Below are positions 8,230-19,346 of a stretch of 64,000 bases of DNA, piece by piece (position 1 is the stretch's first letter; each line of letters starts with the position of its first letter). The notes below the pieces were generated by a model. That model saw nothing but the letters and a program-made list of their open reading frames with translations. It did no database searches and was not told the origin of the DNA. The position numbers and the translations under genes are program-made. Origin of the DNA: Azospirillum picis (GTDB lineage: Bacteria > Pseudomonadota > Alphaproteobacteria > Azospirillales > Azospirillaceae); NCBI RefSeq assembly GCF_017876115.1, contig NZ_JAGINO010000009.1, forward strand, positions 1 to 64,000, written 5' to 3'.

Positions 8230-8817
8230 TTGGACTGGATCAATTGGTTGCAGGAGTGGGGGAACGCCTTTTACCCGCTGGCCTTTGTCTGGGCCTTCTT
8301 TGAAGGTGAAACATTTGTAATCTTCGGCGGCATGGGCGCCAAGCTGGGGATCATCAATCTCTATTGGCTGGTCGGCACCGTCTGGATCGGCAGCTTCATG
8401 GGCGATCAGGTCTGGTTCTGGCTGGGCCGCCGCTGGGGCGCCAAGGCACTGGCCCGCTTCCCCTCCGCCGAGGTGCATGCCAGCCGCGTGCTGCGCTGGC
8501 TGGAGAAGTACGGCGTCGCCTTCATCCTGGTCTTCCGCTTCCTCTACGGCGTCCGGAACATCGCGTCGGTCGCCATCGGCACCTCGCGCATGCCGTGGTC
8601 GCGCTTCCTGTTCTGGAACTTCATCGCCGCCGGCCTGTGGGCCTGCTGCTTCGCCGGGGCCGGCTACCTGTTCGGTGAGGCCGCCGCCGCGATCGGCGAG
8701 GACGGCCCGAAGATCCTGCTGCTGACCGGCTTGGCGATCGGTGCCCTGTTCATCGCCGTCAAGAGCTTCCGCTGGGTCCGCCGCCGCGCGCTCGCCTCGG
8801 CGAACGCGGCCGAGTAA
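8230..8817 (+). CDS. DedA family membrane protein
   Basis: This encodes 195 residues if started at TTG 8230, just after a GAGGGG. The frame extends to ATG 8131, but the added residues are basic and unlike DedA. The N-terminus LDWINWLQEWGNAFYPLAFVWAFFEGET, then GDQVWFWLGRRWG, and the FRFLYGVRNIASVAIGTSRMPWSRFLFWN segment with its conserved Arg and Gly are typical of DedA/SNARE-assoc proteins, which include inner-membrane lipid scramblase-like flippases needed for envelope homeostasis. About five hydrophobic segments are visible. It converges on purL with palindromic repeats between. Confidence 0.85.
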   Translation: MDWINWLQEWGNAFYPLAFVWAFFEGETFVIFGGMGAKLGIINLYWLVGTVWIGSFMGDQVWFWLGRRWGAKALARFPSAEVHASRVLRWLEKYGVAFILVFRFLYGVRNIASVAIGTSRMPWSRFLFWNFIAAGLWACCFAGAGYLFGEAAAAIGEDGPKILLLTGLAIGALFIAVKSFRWVRRRALASANAAE

Positions 8818-8847
8818 CACCGCGGCGCTCCCAGGTTCCTGCCCGAC

Positions 8848-8960
8848 CCCGACCCTCCCCCACCCACGGTGGGAGAGGGTGCCTTCTGCAACGCGGCGGC
8901 AGTCCCCTCCACCGCCAAAGACGAGGGAGGGTTGGGGAGGGGGCAGCCCCTCCCCGCGCC
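8848..8960. repeat. Dispersed palindromic intergenic repeats (copy 2, compound)
   Basis: GACCCTCCCCCAC-CCAC-GGTGGGAGAGGGTGCC makes one hairpin (8848-8883). A second GAGGGAGGGTTGGGGAGGGG block reaches 8960. It lies between the convergent dedA-like and purL genes. The middle text (CAACGCGGCGGCAGTCCC) resembles the CGGCGGCAGTCCC in the copy at 15471, so the family has conserved interior sequence. Confidence 0.75.
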
Positions 8961-8962
8961 CC

Positions 8963-11184
<2,222 letters not shown>

Positions 11185-11188
<4 letters not shown>

Positions 11189-11874
11189 GACAGGGCCTCC
11201 ACCAGACCTTCGAACATGGGCTTGCCGTCGGTGTTGCCGTGCAGGGCCTCCACCGCGTCCTCGGGATGCGGCATCAGGCCCAGCACGGTGCGCTTGGCGT
11301 TGAAGATGCCGGCGATGTCGGACACCGAGCCGTTCGGGTTGCCGCGCGGATCGGTCCGCGCGTCGTCCCCGACGTAGCGGAAGGCCACCTGCCCCTCGCC
11401 GTCCAGCCGCTTCACCGTCTCGGCGTCGGTCCAGTAGTTGCCGTCGCCGTGCGCCACGGGGAAGCGGACGATCTGGCCCTTCGCGTATTTCTTCGTGAAG
11501 GGGCTGTCGGTGTTCTCCACCCGCAGATGCTGGACGCGGCAGACGAACTTCAGGTCGCCGTTGCGCATCAGCGCACCGGGCAGCAGCCCGGCCTCGGTGA
11601 TGATCTGGAAGCCGTTGCAGACGCCGAGGACCCGGACGCCCTGGTCGGCCCGCGCCTTGACCTCGCGCATGATCGGCGAATGCGCCGCCATGGCGCCGGA
11701 GCGCAGGTAATCGCCATAGGAGAAGCCGCCGGGCACGACGATCAGGTCGACCTTGGGCAGTTCGGTGTCGCGGTGCCAGACCAGATGCGGCTTGGTCCCG
11801 CTGACGGCCTCCAGCGCGGCGACGGCGTCGCGTTCGCGGTTGGAGCCGGGGAAAACGACGATGGCGGCCTTCAT
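11185..11874 (-). CDS. purQ: Phosphoribosylformylglycinamidine synthase subunit PurQ
   Basis: This encodes 229 residues, a class I glutamine amidotransferase that supplies ammonia to PurL. It begins [17 protein letters not shown]. The nucleophile Cys is in [11 protein letters not shown] and the catalytic His/Glu in [13 protein letters not shown] 11874 was chosen because it gives the exact family N-terminus; the frame is open for 25 codons more. It overlaps the purL start by four bases. purS, which commonly precedes purQ, is absent; amtB is upstream instead. Confidence 0.97.
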
Positions 11875-11923
11875 GGGGCGGTCAAAATCCGGCGTCGTGA
11901 GGGGAAGGTGTTCGCGGCGGACA

Positions 11924-11960
11924 CTAAAGCCGCCGCCCTGCCAAAGCAAGGGGCGGCGGT
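11924..11960 (-). terminator. Probable terminator of amtB
   Basis: A 9-bp GC stem (11951-11959 with 11930-11938) is followed on the minus strand by a short CTTTAG. It lies just after the amtB stop and about 50 bases before purQ. The T-run is short, so read-through into purQL is possible. Confidence 0.5.
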
Positions 11961-11976
11961 CCGCGAAAAAAGCACC

Positions 11977-13209
11977 TCAGGCCGTCGGCGCGTCCTCTTC
12001 CGGGTACGCGGTGATGTGGTGCAACGACAGGTCGGCGCCCTTGTACTCCTGCTCGGGATCGAGGCGGATTCCGACGGTGACCCGCAGCAGGCCGTAGACC
12101 GCGAGGCCGGAGGCGAAGCCGAAGGCCGCCCCACCCAGCGTGCCGGCGATCTGGCCGGCGACCGACACCCCGCCCAGCCCGCCCAGCGCCTCCTGCCCGA
12201 ACACGCCGGCCAGCAGGCCGCCGGCCAGGCCGCACAGCCCGTGCAGCGGCCAGACGCCGAGCACGTCGTCGATCCTCCAGTCGATCTGGCACTTGTTGAA
12301 GGCCCAGACGAACAGCAGGCCGGCGACGCCGCCGGTGACCAGCGCCCCCAGCGGATGCATCACATCGGAGCCGGCGCAGACCGCGACCAGGCCGGCCAGC
12401 GCGCCGTTGTGGACGAAGCCCGGATCGGTGCGGCTGATGACCAGCGAGGTGAGGATGCCGCCGACCATCGCCATCAGCGAGTTCAGCGCGACCAGTCCCG
12501 ACACGCCGTCGAGGAACTGCGCGCTCATGACGTTGAAGCCGAACCAGCCGACGCAGAGGATCCAGGCGCCGAGCGCCAGGAAGGGAATGTTCGACGGCGG
12601 GATGGCGACCAGCGACCCGTTGCTGCGGTAGCGGCCGCGGCGGTTGCCGAGGTTCAGCACCGCGCCGAGCGCCACCCAGCCGCCGAAGGCATGCACCACC
12701 ACCGACCCGGCGAAGTCGTGGAAGGGCTGGCCGAAGGTCGCGGCCATCCAGCCCTGCAGCCCGAAGCGGGTGCCCCACACCGTGCCTTCCAGCAGCGGAT
12801 AGAACAGGGCGATCAGCGCCAGCGTGGCGCCGGCCTGCGGCCAGAACCGGGCGCGCTCGGCGATGCCGCCCGAAACGATGGCCGGCACAGCGGCGGCGAA
12901 CGTCGCCAGGAAGAAGAACTTGACGAGGTCGTAGCCGTAGGCGGCGAAACCGCCCGCACCCTTGCCGACCAGCGTGTGGGCATCGGCGAAGAAATCGATC
13001 CCATAGGCCACGGCATAGCCGACGAAGAAATAGGCGATCGTCGACATCGCGAAGTCCGACAGGATCTTCACCAGGGCGTTCACCTGGTTCTTGCGCCGGA
13101 CCGTCCCGACCTCCAGCAGGGCGAAGCCGCAATGCATCGCCAGCACCATCACGGCGCCCATCAGCACGAAAAGGACGTCGCCACCCGTCTTCCCAGCGTC
13201 CATTTGCAC
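11977..13209 (-). CDS. amtB: Ammonium transporter
   Basis: This encodes 410 residues of the Amt family, which conducts ammonium/ammonia across the inner membrane. Eleven hydrophobic segments can be traced. The substrate-binding Asp is in HDFAGSVVVHAFGG along with the first pore His; the second pore His is in PLHGLCGLAGG. ALLEVGTVRRKNQVN at the N-terminus is typical. The C-terminal tail (DPEQEYKGADLSLHHITAY) resembles the GlnK-interacting tail. No glnK lies beside it. A sigma-54-type promoter about 150 bases upstream suggests NtrC control under nitrogen limitation. Confidence 0.95.
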   Translation of the reverse strand: MQMDAGKTGGDVLFVLMGAVMVLAMHCGFALLEVGTVRRKNQVNALVKILSDFAMSTIAYFFVGYAVAYGIDFFADAHTLVGKGAGGFAAYGYDLVKFFFLATFAAAVPAIVSGGIAERARFWPQAGATLALIALFYPLLEGTVWGTRFGLQGWMAATFGQPFHDFAGSVVVHAFGGWVALGAVLNLGNRRGRYRSNGSLVAIPPSNIPFLALGAWILCVGWFGFNVMSAQFLDGVSGLVALNSLMAMVGGILTSLVISRTDPGFVHNGALAGLVAVCAGSDVMHPLGALVTGGVAGLLFVWAFNKCQIDWRIDDVLGVWPLHGLCGLAGGLLAGVFGQEALGGLGGVSVAGQIAGTLGGAAFGFASGLAVYGLLRVTVGIRLDPEQEYKGADLSLHHITAYPEEDAPTA

Positions 13210-13317
13210 AAACCTTCAGCATTGCGCTCAAAAAAGCGGCGAATTGCTAACAGATAAGGCAAATTTGCGCAATGGCTCGGCTGACGTTTGCACAGGCGGA
13301 GTGGCCGAAATGCAGCA

Positions 13318-13352
13318 CAAAAAGCGGGCGGCCCCTGTCAGTGCCGCCCGCT
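13318..13352 (-). terminator. Intrinsic terminator downstream of pmbA
   Basis: A 10-bp perfect stem (13343-13352 with 13323-13332) runs directly into TTTTTGTG on the minus strand, a clear intrinsic terminator for pmbA, whose stop is at 13414. Confidence 0.75.
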
Positions 13353-13358
13353 ATAAGC

Positions 13359-13373
13359 GCAAGAATGGTGCCA
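13359..13373 (-). promoter_or_regulatory. Sigma-54 (RpoN) promoter candidate for amtB
   Basis: Minus-strand TGGCAC-CATTC-TTGCG keeps the invariant GG and GC ten bases apart, as required at -24/-12. The start point would be near 13348, inside the pmbA terminator stem. amtB is a known NtrC/RpoN target in Azospirillum relatives; the site itself is inferred. Confidence 0.55.
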
Positions 13374-13413
13374 GCGAAGATGCGCCGACAAGGGTACGCC
13401 TATATGCCGCGGC

Positions 13414-14784
13414 CTACATGCCGGCGATGGTCATGCCGTCGATGCGGACGGTCGGCGCATCCATGCCGAAGCGGAGTTCGAGATCGTCGGCGGCTTCCAT
13501 GTTCAGGAACATGTCCTTGAGGTTGCCGGCGATGGTGATCTCGTTGACGGGATAGGTGATCTCGCCGTTCTCGATCCAGAAGCCGCCGGCACCGCGGCTG
13601 TAATCGCCGGTGACCCCGTTGACGCCCATGCCCATCAGGTCGGTGACGTAGAAGCCGTCCTTGATCTCCGCCAGCATGTCGGCACGGCTGCGCGCACCGG
13701 CGGCCATGTAGACGTTGGCCGGGGCCGGGCCGGGCGGGCCGGAGGTGCCGCGGGCGGCGTGGCCGGTGGTCTGCAGGCCGAGCTGGCGGGCGGAGCGCAG
13801 GTCGAGCAGCCATGTCGTCAGCACTCCATCCTCGATCAGGGTGCGCCGCTTGACTTCGACGCCCTCCGCATCGAAGGGGCGGGAGCGCAGGCCGCGCTTG
13901 ACGTGGGGGTCGTCGACGATGGTGATGGACGGCGCGAAGATGCGCTGCCCCATCCTGTCCTTCAGGAAGCTGGTGCCGCGGGCGATGCTGGGGCCGCTGA
14001 TCGCACCGGTCAGATGCCCGAGCAGTCCGCGGGAAACCCGGGGATCGAACACCACCGGAACCTTGCAGCTCTTGACCCGGCGCGGGTTCAGCCGCCGCAC
14101 GGCACGCTCGCCGGCCTCGCGGCCGATCGCCGCGGCGTCGCGCAGGTCCGCGCCGTAGACCTTGCTGTCATAGTCGTAGTCGCGCTCCATCCCCGTGCCG
14201 GTTCCGACGATGACGGAGGCGGAGAGCGACTGGCGCGACACGCCGTAGCTGCCGGCGAAGCCGTTGGAGGCGGCGATGGCGATGGTCGACCGGCTCCATC
14301 CGGCATCCGCCCCTTCGGAATTGGTGACGCCATCCACCGCCAGCGCCGCCTCCTCGGCGATTCGCGCGCGTTCGATCAGCGTTTCGGCCGCCGGCTCCTC
14401 AGGATCGCAAACATCGAGGTCGGGCCAGGTCCGGGCGAGCTGCGCCGGATCGGCGATGCCGGCAAAGCCGTCCTCCGGCACCACGCGGGCCATGGCGATG
14501 GCCCGCTCCACCAGCTCGTCGAGCGCCTTGGCGCTGCGGTCGGTGGAGGACACGATGGCCTGGCGCTTGCCGATGAACACCCGAAGCCCGAGATCGCCCG
14601 ATTCCGACCGCTCCAGCTTCTCGGTCTTGCCCAGCCGCTGGGCGAGGGACACCGACGCGCTGTCGAACAGCACCGCATCGGCGGCATCCGCCCCGGCGGT
14701 GCGCGCCTTGGCGATGAGGTCGTCCAGCAGGTTCAGGACTCCGGACGGGTCCGTCCGGTGCTGGTCTTGCGGCGAAACGGTCAT
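13414..14784 (-). CDS. pmbA: TldE/PmbA family metalloprotease subunit
   Basis: This encodes 456 residues from ATG 14784. It matches the TldD/PmbA fold in order: GLRVFIGKRQAIVSSTD, an N-terminal alpha/beta part, VPVVFDPRVSRGLLGHL, and a C-terminal NVYMAAG, GVNGVTGDYSRGAGGFWIENGEI segment. It lacks the HExxxH of TldD, as expected for the E subunit. TldD/E is a heterodimeric zinc protease that acts on unfolded peptides such as microcin leaders and antitoxins. tldD is not in this window. The frame upstream of 14784 does not look like the family. A terminator follows at 13318-13352. Confidence 0.92.
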   Translation of the reverse strand: MTVSPQDQHRTDPSGVLNLLDDLIAKARTAGADAADAVLFDSASVSLAQRLGKTEKLERSESGDLGLRVFIGKRQAIVSSTDRSAKALDELVERAIAMARVVPEDGFAGIADPAQLARTWPDLDVCDPEEPAAETLIERARIAEEAALAVDGVTNSEGADAGWSRSTIAIAASNGFAGSYGVSRQSLSASVIVGTGTGMERDYDYDSKVYGADLRDAAAIGREAGERAVRRLNPRRVKSCKVPVVFDPRVSRGLLGHLTGAISGPSIARGTSFLKDRMGQRIFAPSITIVDDPHVKRGLRSRPFDAEGVEVKRRTLIEDGVLTTWLLDLRSARQLGLQTTGHAARGTSGPPGPAPANVYMAAGARSRADMLAEIKDGFYVTDLMGMGVNGVTGDYSRGAGGFWIENGEITYPVNEITIAGNLKDMFLNMEAADDLELRFGMDAPTVRIDGMTIAGM

Positions 14785-14899
14785 CAGGCTCTCCGGTTGG
14801 TCTCCGTTCTTGTCTATCAAATGGGGCGGCGACGCGGAACGGGGAAGAGACGAATTGCCCCTTCCCCTGCCCCACGCCACCGCGGAGGGCGATCGCCGC

Positions 14900-15331
14900 T
14901 TAGGCCGCTTCGTGCCGGGCCGCCGGGGCGTTCACCGCCGGGATCTTCAGGGCGAAGGCGCCGTCGCCCAGCAATGACTGCACGACGAGAAGCAGCGTCC
15001 AGAACAGCGGGAACTCCCAGCCGCCGCCGGGCGCGTTGAAGACCCAGCCGTTGCCGGCATGCTGCAGCGTGGCGCCGATCAGGATCGGCAGCAGGGCCAG
15101 CGCGATCCAGCGGGTATAGACGCCGGCGACCAGCAGCAGCCCGCCGCCGATCTCGCCGAGGATCACCAGATAGGCGAAGACGCCGGGATAGCCGATGCTC
15201 TCGAAATAGCCGACGGTGCCGGACACGGTGAAGGTCAGCACCTTCAGCACCAGGCCGTGGGCCAGGAACAGCAGGCCGAGGCCGACGCGCAGCAGGAAGG
15301 CGGCGTAAGAGGCGGTGTTGATGTCGATCAT
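14900..15331 (-). CDS. DoxX family membrane protein
   Basis: This encodes 143 residues with four hydrophobic helices. ATG 15331 gives MIDINTASYAAFLLRVGLG, the usual DoxX start (LLRxxLGLLFLxHGxxK). HGLVLKVL and the GEIGGGLLLVAGVYTRWIAL helix are characteristic. DoxX proteins are small membrane proteins linked to redox or quinone functions; the precise role is unknown. The frame upstream to 15514 passes through a palindromic repeat and is rejected as coding. It lies behind pmbA on the same strand but outside its transcription direction start. Confidence 0.85.
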   Translation of the reverse strand: MIDINTASYAAFLLRVGLGLLFLAHGLVLKVLTFTVSGTVGYFESIGYPGVFAYLVILGEIGGGLLLVAGVYTRWIALALLPILIGATLQHAGNGWVFNAPGGGWEFPLFWTLLLVVQSLLGDGAFALKIPAVNAPAARHEAA

Positions 15332-15470
15332 TGTCTGGATCTCCTCGATCAGGGTGGCCGGTGAGGGCCGCGTTTGTCTGAAGAGGAGATTAGACGGATC
15401 GGCGAGCGGGATAATCCGCGGAGATGGCGATGAATTGTTGCGTGTATATGGACAACGAAGAGCCCCTCCT

Positions 15471-15580
15471 TTCCCCCTCCCCGACCCTCCCCCGCTGGGC
15501 GGGAGAGGGGGCAAGTGCTTGTCGGGAAAAGCGGCGGCAGTCCCTCCCCCGCCCAGCGGAGGAGGTTAGGAGGGGGTAAA
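15471..15580. repeat. Dispersed palindromic intergenic repeats (copy 3, compound)
   Basis: CCCCCTCCCCGACCCTCCCCCGC-TGG-GCGGGAGAGGGGGC is followed by AAGCGGCGGCAGTCCCTCCC and an inverted GGAGGAGGTTAGGAGGGGGT. It matches the layout at 8848-8960 and lies between doxX and the cysS 3' end. Confidence 0.78.
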
Positions 15581-15610
15581 ACCAGCCCTTTACGGGAACG
15601 GCCGATAAAC

Positions 15611-16987
15611 CTATCCGCGCTTCCAGCTCGTGCCCTGCGGGCCGTCCTCAAGGATGATGCCCTGGTCGGCAAGTTCCTTGCGGATGCGATCGGCCTCGGC
15701 GAAGTTCTTCGCCGCGCGCGCCGCCTTGCGGCCAGCGATGAGCTGCTCGACCGCCTCGTCGCTCAACCCCTGCGTCCCGCCCTTCGGCGCCCAGCGGAAC
15801 CAGGCCTCCGGCTCCTGCAGCAGCAGGCCGAGCTGGCGGCCGGCGGCGAGCAGCGCGCCCTTGGCCGCCGCCTTCTCCGCATCGCTCTTCGCCTTGTTCA
15901 CGGCCGTCGCCAGCTCGTGCAGGTGGGAGATGGCGAGCGGGCTGTTCAGGTCGTCCTCCAGCGCCGCCAGCACGTCGAACGGCAGGTCCTGGTCGAGCGG
16001 CGCCGGGTCGCCCCGCAGCGCCTGGTACCAGCGGTCGAGCGTGCCCTTGGCCTGGCGGATGCCGTCGCGGGTGAAGTCCAGCGGCTGGCGGTAATGGGCG
16101 CTCAGCAGGGTCAGGCGGATCGCCTCGCCGGGGAACTCGTCGAGCAGTTCATGGACGGTGAAGAAGTTGCCGAGCGACTTCGACATCTTCTCGCCTTCGA
16201 CGGTCACGAAGCCGTTGTGGACCCAGAAGCGGGCCAGCCGGTCGGTGCCGTTGGCGCAGCAGCTCTGCGCGATCTCGTTCTCATGATGCGGGAAGATCAG
16301 GTCCAGCCCGCCACCGTGGATGTCGAAGGTGACGCCGAGATGCTCCTTGGCCATGGCGGAGCACTCGATGTGCCAGCCGGGCCGCCCGCGGCCCCAGGGG
16401 CTGTCCCAGCCGGGCTGGTCTGGGCTGCTGGGCTTCCACAGCACGAAGTCCGACGCGTCGCGCTTGTAGGGCGCCACCTCGACCCGCGCGCCGGCGATCA
16501 TGTCCTCCAGCGAGCGGCGGGAGAGCTGGCCGTAGCTGGGCATCGACGGCACCGAGAACATCACGTGCCCTTCGGCGGCGTAGGCGTTGCCGCGCTCGAT
16601 CAGCGTCGCGATCAGCGCGATCATCTGCCCGATATGCTGGGTCGCCCGCGGCTCGATGGTCGGGCGCAGGGCGTTCAGCGCGTCCATGTCGGCATGGAAC
16701 AGGCCGGTGGTGCGCGCGGTCAGCGCGTCGATCGGCTCCCCGCTGTCGCGGGCGCGGTCGATGATCTTGTCGTCGACGTCCGTGATGTTGCGGACATAGG
16801 TCACCGCCGGATGGAGCCGCGACAGCAGCCGGAACAGCAGGTCGAACACCACCACCGGCCGGGCGTTGCCGATATGGGCCGTGTCGTAGACCGTCGGGCC
16901 GCAGACATACATGCCGACATGGTCCGGACGAAGCGGCTCGAAGCGCTCCTTGCGGCGGGTCAGCGTGTTGTAGAGGTCCAACGGCAC
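15611..16987 (-). CDS. cysS: Cysteinyl-tRNA synthetase
   Basis: This encodes 458 residues from GTG 16987, preceded by GGAG. It opens PLDLYNTLTRRKERFEPL. The class I HIGH motif is in YVCGPTVYDTAHIGNAR and KMSKS in VEGEKMSKSLGNFF. A zinc-binding Cys/His set is visible (CGPTVYD and HHENEIAQS segments). It charges tRNA-Cys. The frame remains open for several hundred codons upstream, but that part is antisense-like and overlaps gltX. gltX ends 26 bases upstream on the same strand, so the two synthetases probably form one transcript. Confidence 0.96.
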   Translation of the reverse strand: MPLDLYNTLTRRKERFEPLRPDHVGMYVCGPTVYDTAHIGNARPVVVFDLLFRLLSRLHPAVTYVRNITDVDDKIIDRARDSGEPIDALTARTTGLFHADMDALNALRPTIEPRATQHIGQMIALIATLIERGNAYAAEGHVMFSVPSMPSYGQLSRRSLEDMIAGARVEVAPYKRDASDFVLWKPSSPDQPGWDSPWGRGRPGWHIECSAMAKEHLGVTFDIHGGGLDLIFPHHENEIAQSCCANGTDRLARFWVHNGFVTVEGEKMSKSLGNFFTVHELLDEFPGEAIRLTLLSAHYRQPLDFTRDGIRQAKGTLDRWYQALRGDPAPLDQDLPFDVLAALEDDLNSPLAISHLHELATAVNKAKSDAEKAAAKGALLAAGRQLGLLLQEPEAWFRWAPKGGTQGLSDEAVEQLIAGRKAARAAKNFAEADRIRKELADQGIILEDGPQGTSWKRG

Positions 16988-17013
16988 GATCCGAACTCCC
17001 GGGAAAAGAAGGA

Positions 17014-18357
17014 TTACGCGGTCTCTCCGGCGAGGCGGCGAAGCGCCCGCGCGCGTCCGATCAGGGGTAGCAGGTTCTTCAACTCCGGTCCATGCTCGCG
17101 CCCGGTCAACGCACGGCGCAGCGGGAGGAACAGCTCCTTGCCCTTGCGGCCGGTGTCCGCCTTCACCGCATTGGTCCAGGCGCTCCAGGTGCCGAGGTCC
17201 CACGGCTCCTCCGGCAGCAGCGCCGCCGCCCGGGCGAGGAAGCCGGCGTCGCCGACCACCGGCGTCACCGGCGCATGGGTCACCGCCCACCAGTCGCGGA
17301 CATCCGCCAGCCGCGCCAGATTTGGCCGGACCGCTTCCCAGAAGGCGTCGTCGGCGCCGGCCAGGCCCAGCGCCTCCAGCCGGCCGGCCACCGCCGCGAA
17401 GGGGGTCAGGTGCAGGATGCGGGCGTTCAGGCGGCCCAGTTCCTCCGGATCGAACTTGGGCGTGCCGCGGGCGATCTTCGACAGGTCGAACTCGGCCACC
17501 AGCTCGTCGAGCGTCAGCCGCGCCTCGATCGGGTCGGAGGTGCCGAGCTTCGCCAGCAGGCTGTTGACCGCCATCGGCTCGATGCCCTCCTCGTCGCGCA
17601 GGCTGCCGACCGACAGGCTGCCCAGCCGCTTCGACAGTCCCTGTCCGCCGGCATCGGTCAGCAGCGGCAGATGGGCGAAGGCCGGCACGGCGGCATCCAG
17701 CGCCTCGAAGATCTGGGCCTGCACCGCGGTGTTGGCGACATGGTCCTCGCCGCGGATGATGTGGGTGATCGCGAAGTCGGCGTCGTCCACCACGCTGGTG
17801 AGGGTGTAGAGCGGCCGGCCGTCCTCGCGGATCAGCACCGGGTCGCTCAGCGCCGTACCCTCGAAGCGCACCGGGCCGCGGACGAGGTCGGTCCATTCCA
17901 CCGGCGTCGGGTCCAGCCTGAAGCGCCAATGCGGCTTGCGCCCTTCCCCTTCGAGCCGGGCGCGGTCGGCGTCGGTCAAACGCAGGGCGGCACGGTCGTA
18001 GATCGGCGGGCGGCCCTGCGACACCAGGCTGGCGCGCTTGAGGTTCAGCTCCTCGGCCGTCTCGTAGCAGGGATAGAGGCGCCCGGCCGCCTTCAGCGCC
18101 GACGCCGCCTCGTCATAGCGGGCATAGCGGTCGCTTTCCCGGGCGAAGCGGTCCCAGGTCAGGCCGAGCCAGGTCAGGTCCCGGGCGATGGCGTCGGCGA
18201 ACTCCGGGGTCGAGCGCTCCTCGTCGGTGTCGTCCAGCCGGAACATGAAGCTGCCGCCGGTCTTGCGCGCGAACAGCCAGTTGACGAGCGCCTGGCGCAC
18301 GTTGCCGACATGGATGCGGCCGGTCGGGCTGGGGGCGAAGCGGACGGCGGTGGACAT
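17014..18357 (-). CDS. gltX: Glutamyl-tRNA synthetase
   Basis: This encodes 447 residues from ATG 18357. It begins [23 protein letters not shown], with HVGN as the class I HIGH motif, and [11 protein letters not shown] as the KMSKS-equivalent loop. Length and motif variant match the second type of alphaproteobacterial GluRS, which may be specialised for tRNA-Gln misacylation before GatCAB; that specialisation is inferred only. It is divergent from elbB and precedes cysS on the same strand. Confidence 0.95.
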   Translation of the reverse strand: MSTAVRFAPSPTGRIHVGNVRQALVNWLFARKTGGSFMFRLDDTDEERSTPEFADAIARDLTWLGLTWDRFARESDRYARYDEAASALKAAGRLYPCYETAEELNLKRASLVSQGRPPIYDRAALRLTDADRARLEGEGRKPHWRFRLDPTPVEWTDLVRGPVRFEGTALSDPVLIREDGRPLYTLTSVVDDADFAITHIIRGEDHVANTAVQAQIFEALDAAVPAFAHLPLLTDAGGQGLSKRLGSLSVGSLRDEEGIEPMAVNSLLAKLGTSDPIEARLTLDELVAEFDLSKIARGTPKFDPEELGRLNARILHLTPFAAVAGRLEALGLAGADDAFWEAVRPNLARLADVRDWWAVTHAPVTPVVGDAGFLARAAALLPEEPWDLGTWSAWTNAVKADTGRKGKELFLPLRRALTGREHGPELKNLLPLIGRARALRRLAGETA

Positions 18358-18541
18358 GGCGGGACTCGCGTGGAGGACTGACGGGCGGCCAGTCCTAGCA
18401 CGGCGGGTGCGCCTCCGAAAGCCGTGCGGAGGACCAGCGATGCATCGCGGCAACAGCGCGGATGCTGCGGCCGCAAGGCCCGTAGGCGAAGACGCCGGCC
18501 TGCGGTAGCTTGGCGGCAACCCTATTCCGGAGAGACATCCC

Positions 18542-19210
18542 ATGGCGGAGAAGAGCTTGCGCATCGGCGTCGTCCTGTCGGGCTGCGGCGTTTACGACGG
18601 CACGGAGATCCACGAGGCGGTCTGCACGCTGCTGGCGATCGCCAAGGCCGGCGCCGAGGCGATCTGCTACGCCCCCGACATCCCCCAGGCCCACGTCATC
18701 AACCACCTGACCGGCCAGGAGGCCGGCGAGGGCCGCAACGTGCTGGTCGAATCGGCCCGCATCGCCCGCGGCAAGATCACGGCGCTGAGCGAGTTCTCGG
18801 CCGGCGACGTCGACGCGCTGATCTTCCCCGGCGGCTTCGGCGCCGCCAAGAACCTCAGCGACTTCGCCTTCAAGGGGGCGGACTGCTCGGTCAATCCGCA
18901 GGTCGTGGCTGCGGTCGCCGCGATGCGGGCGGCCGGCAAGCCGATCGGCGCCTTGTGCATCGCCCCGGCCATCCTCGCCAAGATCCTGGGCCAGCAGGGG
19001 GTCGAGCTGACCATCGGCAACGATCCCGGCACCGTGGCCGCGCTGGAGGCGATGGGGGCGGTGCACCGCACCACCGGCCATGGCGAGATCGTCGTCGACA
19101 GCGGGCTGAAGGTCGTCACCTCGCCCTGCTACATGCTGGACGCCACGCTGGTCCAGATCGCCGAGGGTGCGGAGAATACGGTCAAGGCTCTGGTCGACCT
19201 TGCACGCTGA
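18542..19210 (+). CDS. elbB: ElbB family DJ-1/PfpI-like protein
   Basis: This encodes 222 residues. [24 protein letters not shown] and [20 protein letters not shown] are diagnostic of ElbB (isoprenoid-biosynthesis-associated glyoxalase III-like). The nucleophile-elbow Cys is in [13 protein letters not shown]. coli ElbB has weak glyoxalase activity; the physiological role is unsettled. RBS GGAGA lies just upstream (cggagagacatcccATG). It is followed by a large stem-loop and then the Ntn-hydrolase gene. Confidence 0.93.
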   Translation: MAEKSLRIGVVLSGCGVYDGTEIHEAVCTLLAIAKAGAEAICYAPDIPQAHVINHLTGQEAGEGRNVLVESARIARGKITALSEFSAGDVDALIFPGGFGAAKNLSDFAFKGADCSVNPQVVAAVAAMRAAGKPIGALCIAPAILAKILGQQGVELTIGNDPGTVAALEAMGAVHRTTGHGEIVVDSGLKVVTSPCYMLDATLVQIAEGAENTVKALVDLAR

Positions 19211-19219
19211 GCAAGATGA

Positions 19220-19261
19220 GCCGGCGACGAAAGAGGTATTTCCACCTCTTTTGTCACCGGC
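19220..19261 (+). terminator. Long stem-loop after elbB
   Basis: Arms 19220-19237 and 19244-19261 pair over 18 positions with only two non-Watson-Crick positions, with a 6-base loop. No T-run follows, though the 3' arm itself holds CTCTTTTG. It may terminate elbB or protect its 3' end. Confidence 0.5.
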
Positions 19262-19346
19262 CACGCTACAGCATGGTGAAAGAATTCATTAACCACCCTC
19301 CCACACCCTTGTCCCCGGTTTCTATTTTCAAGGGTGAGGGCTGGCG

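Noticed and set aside
13281..13320. tRNA-like GGCGGAGTGGCCGAA segment
   Set aside because: It resembles a D-arm of Ser/Leu tRNA, but no anticodon stem, T-arm or matching acceptor follows.
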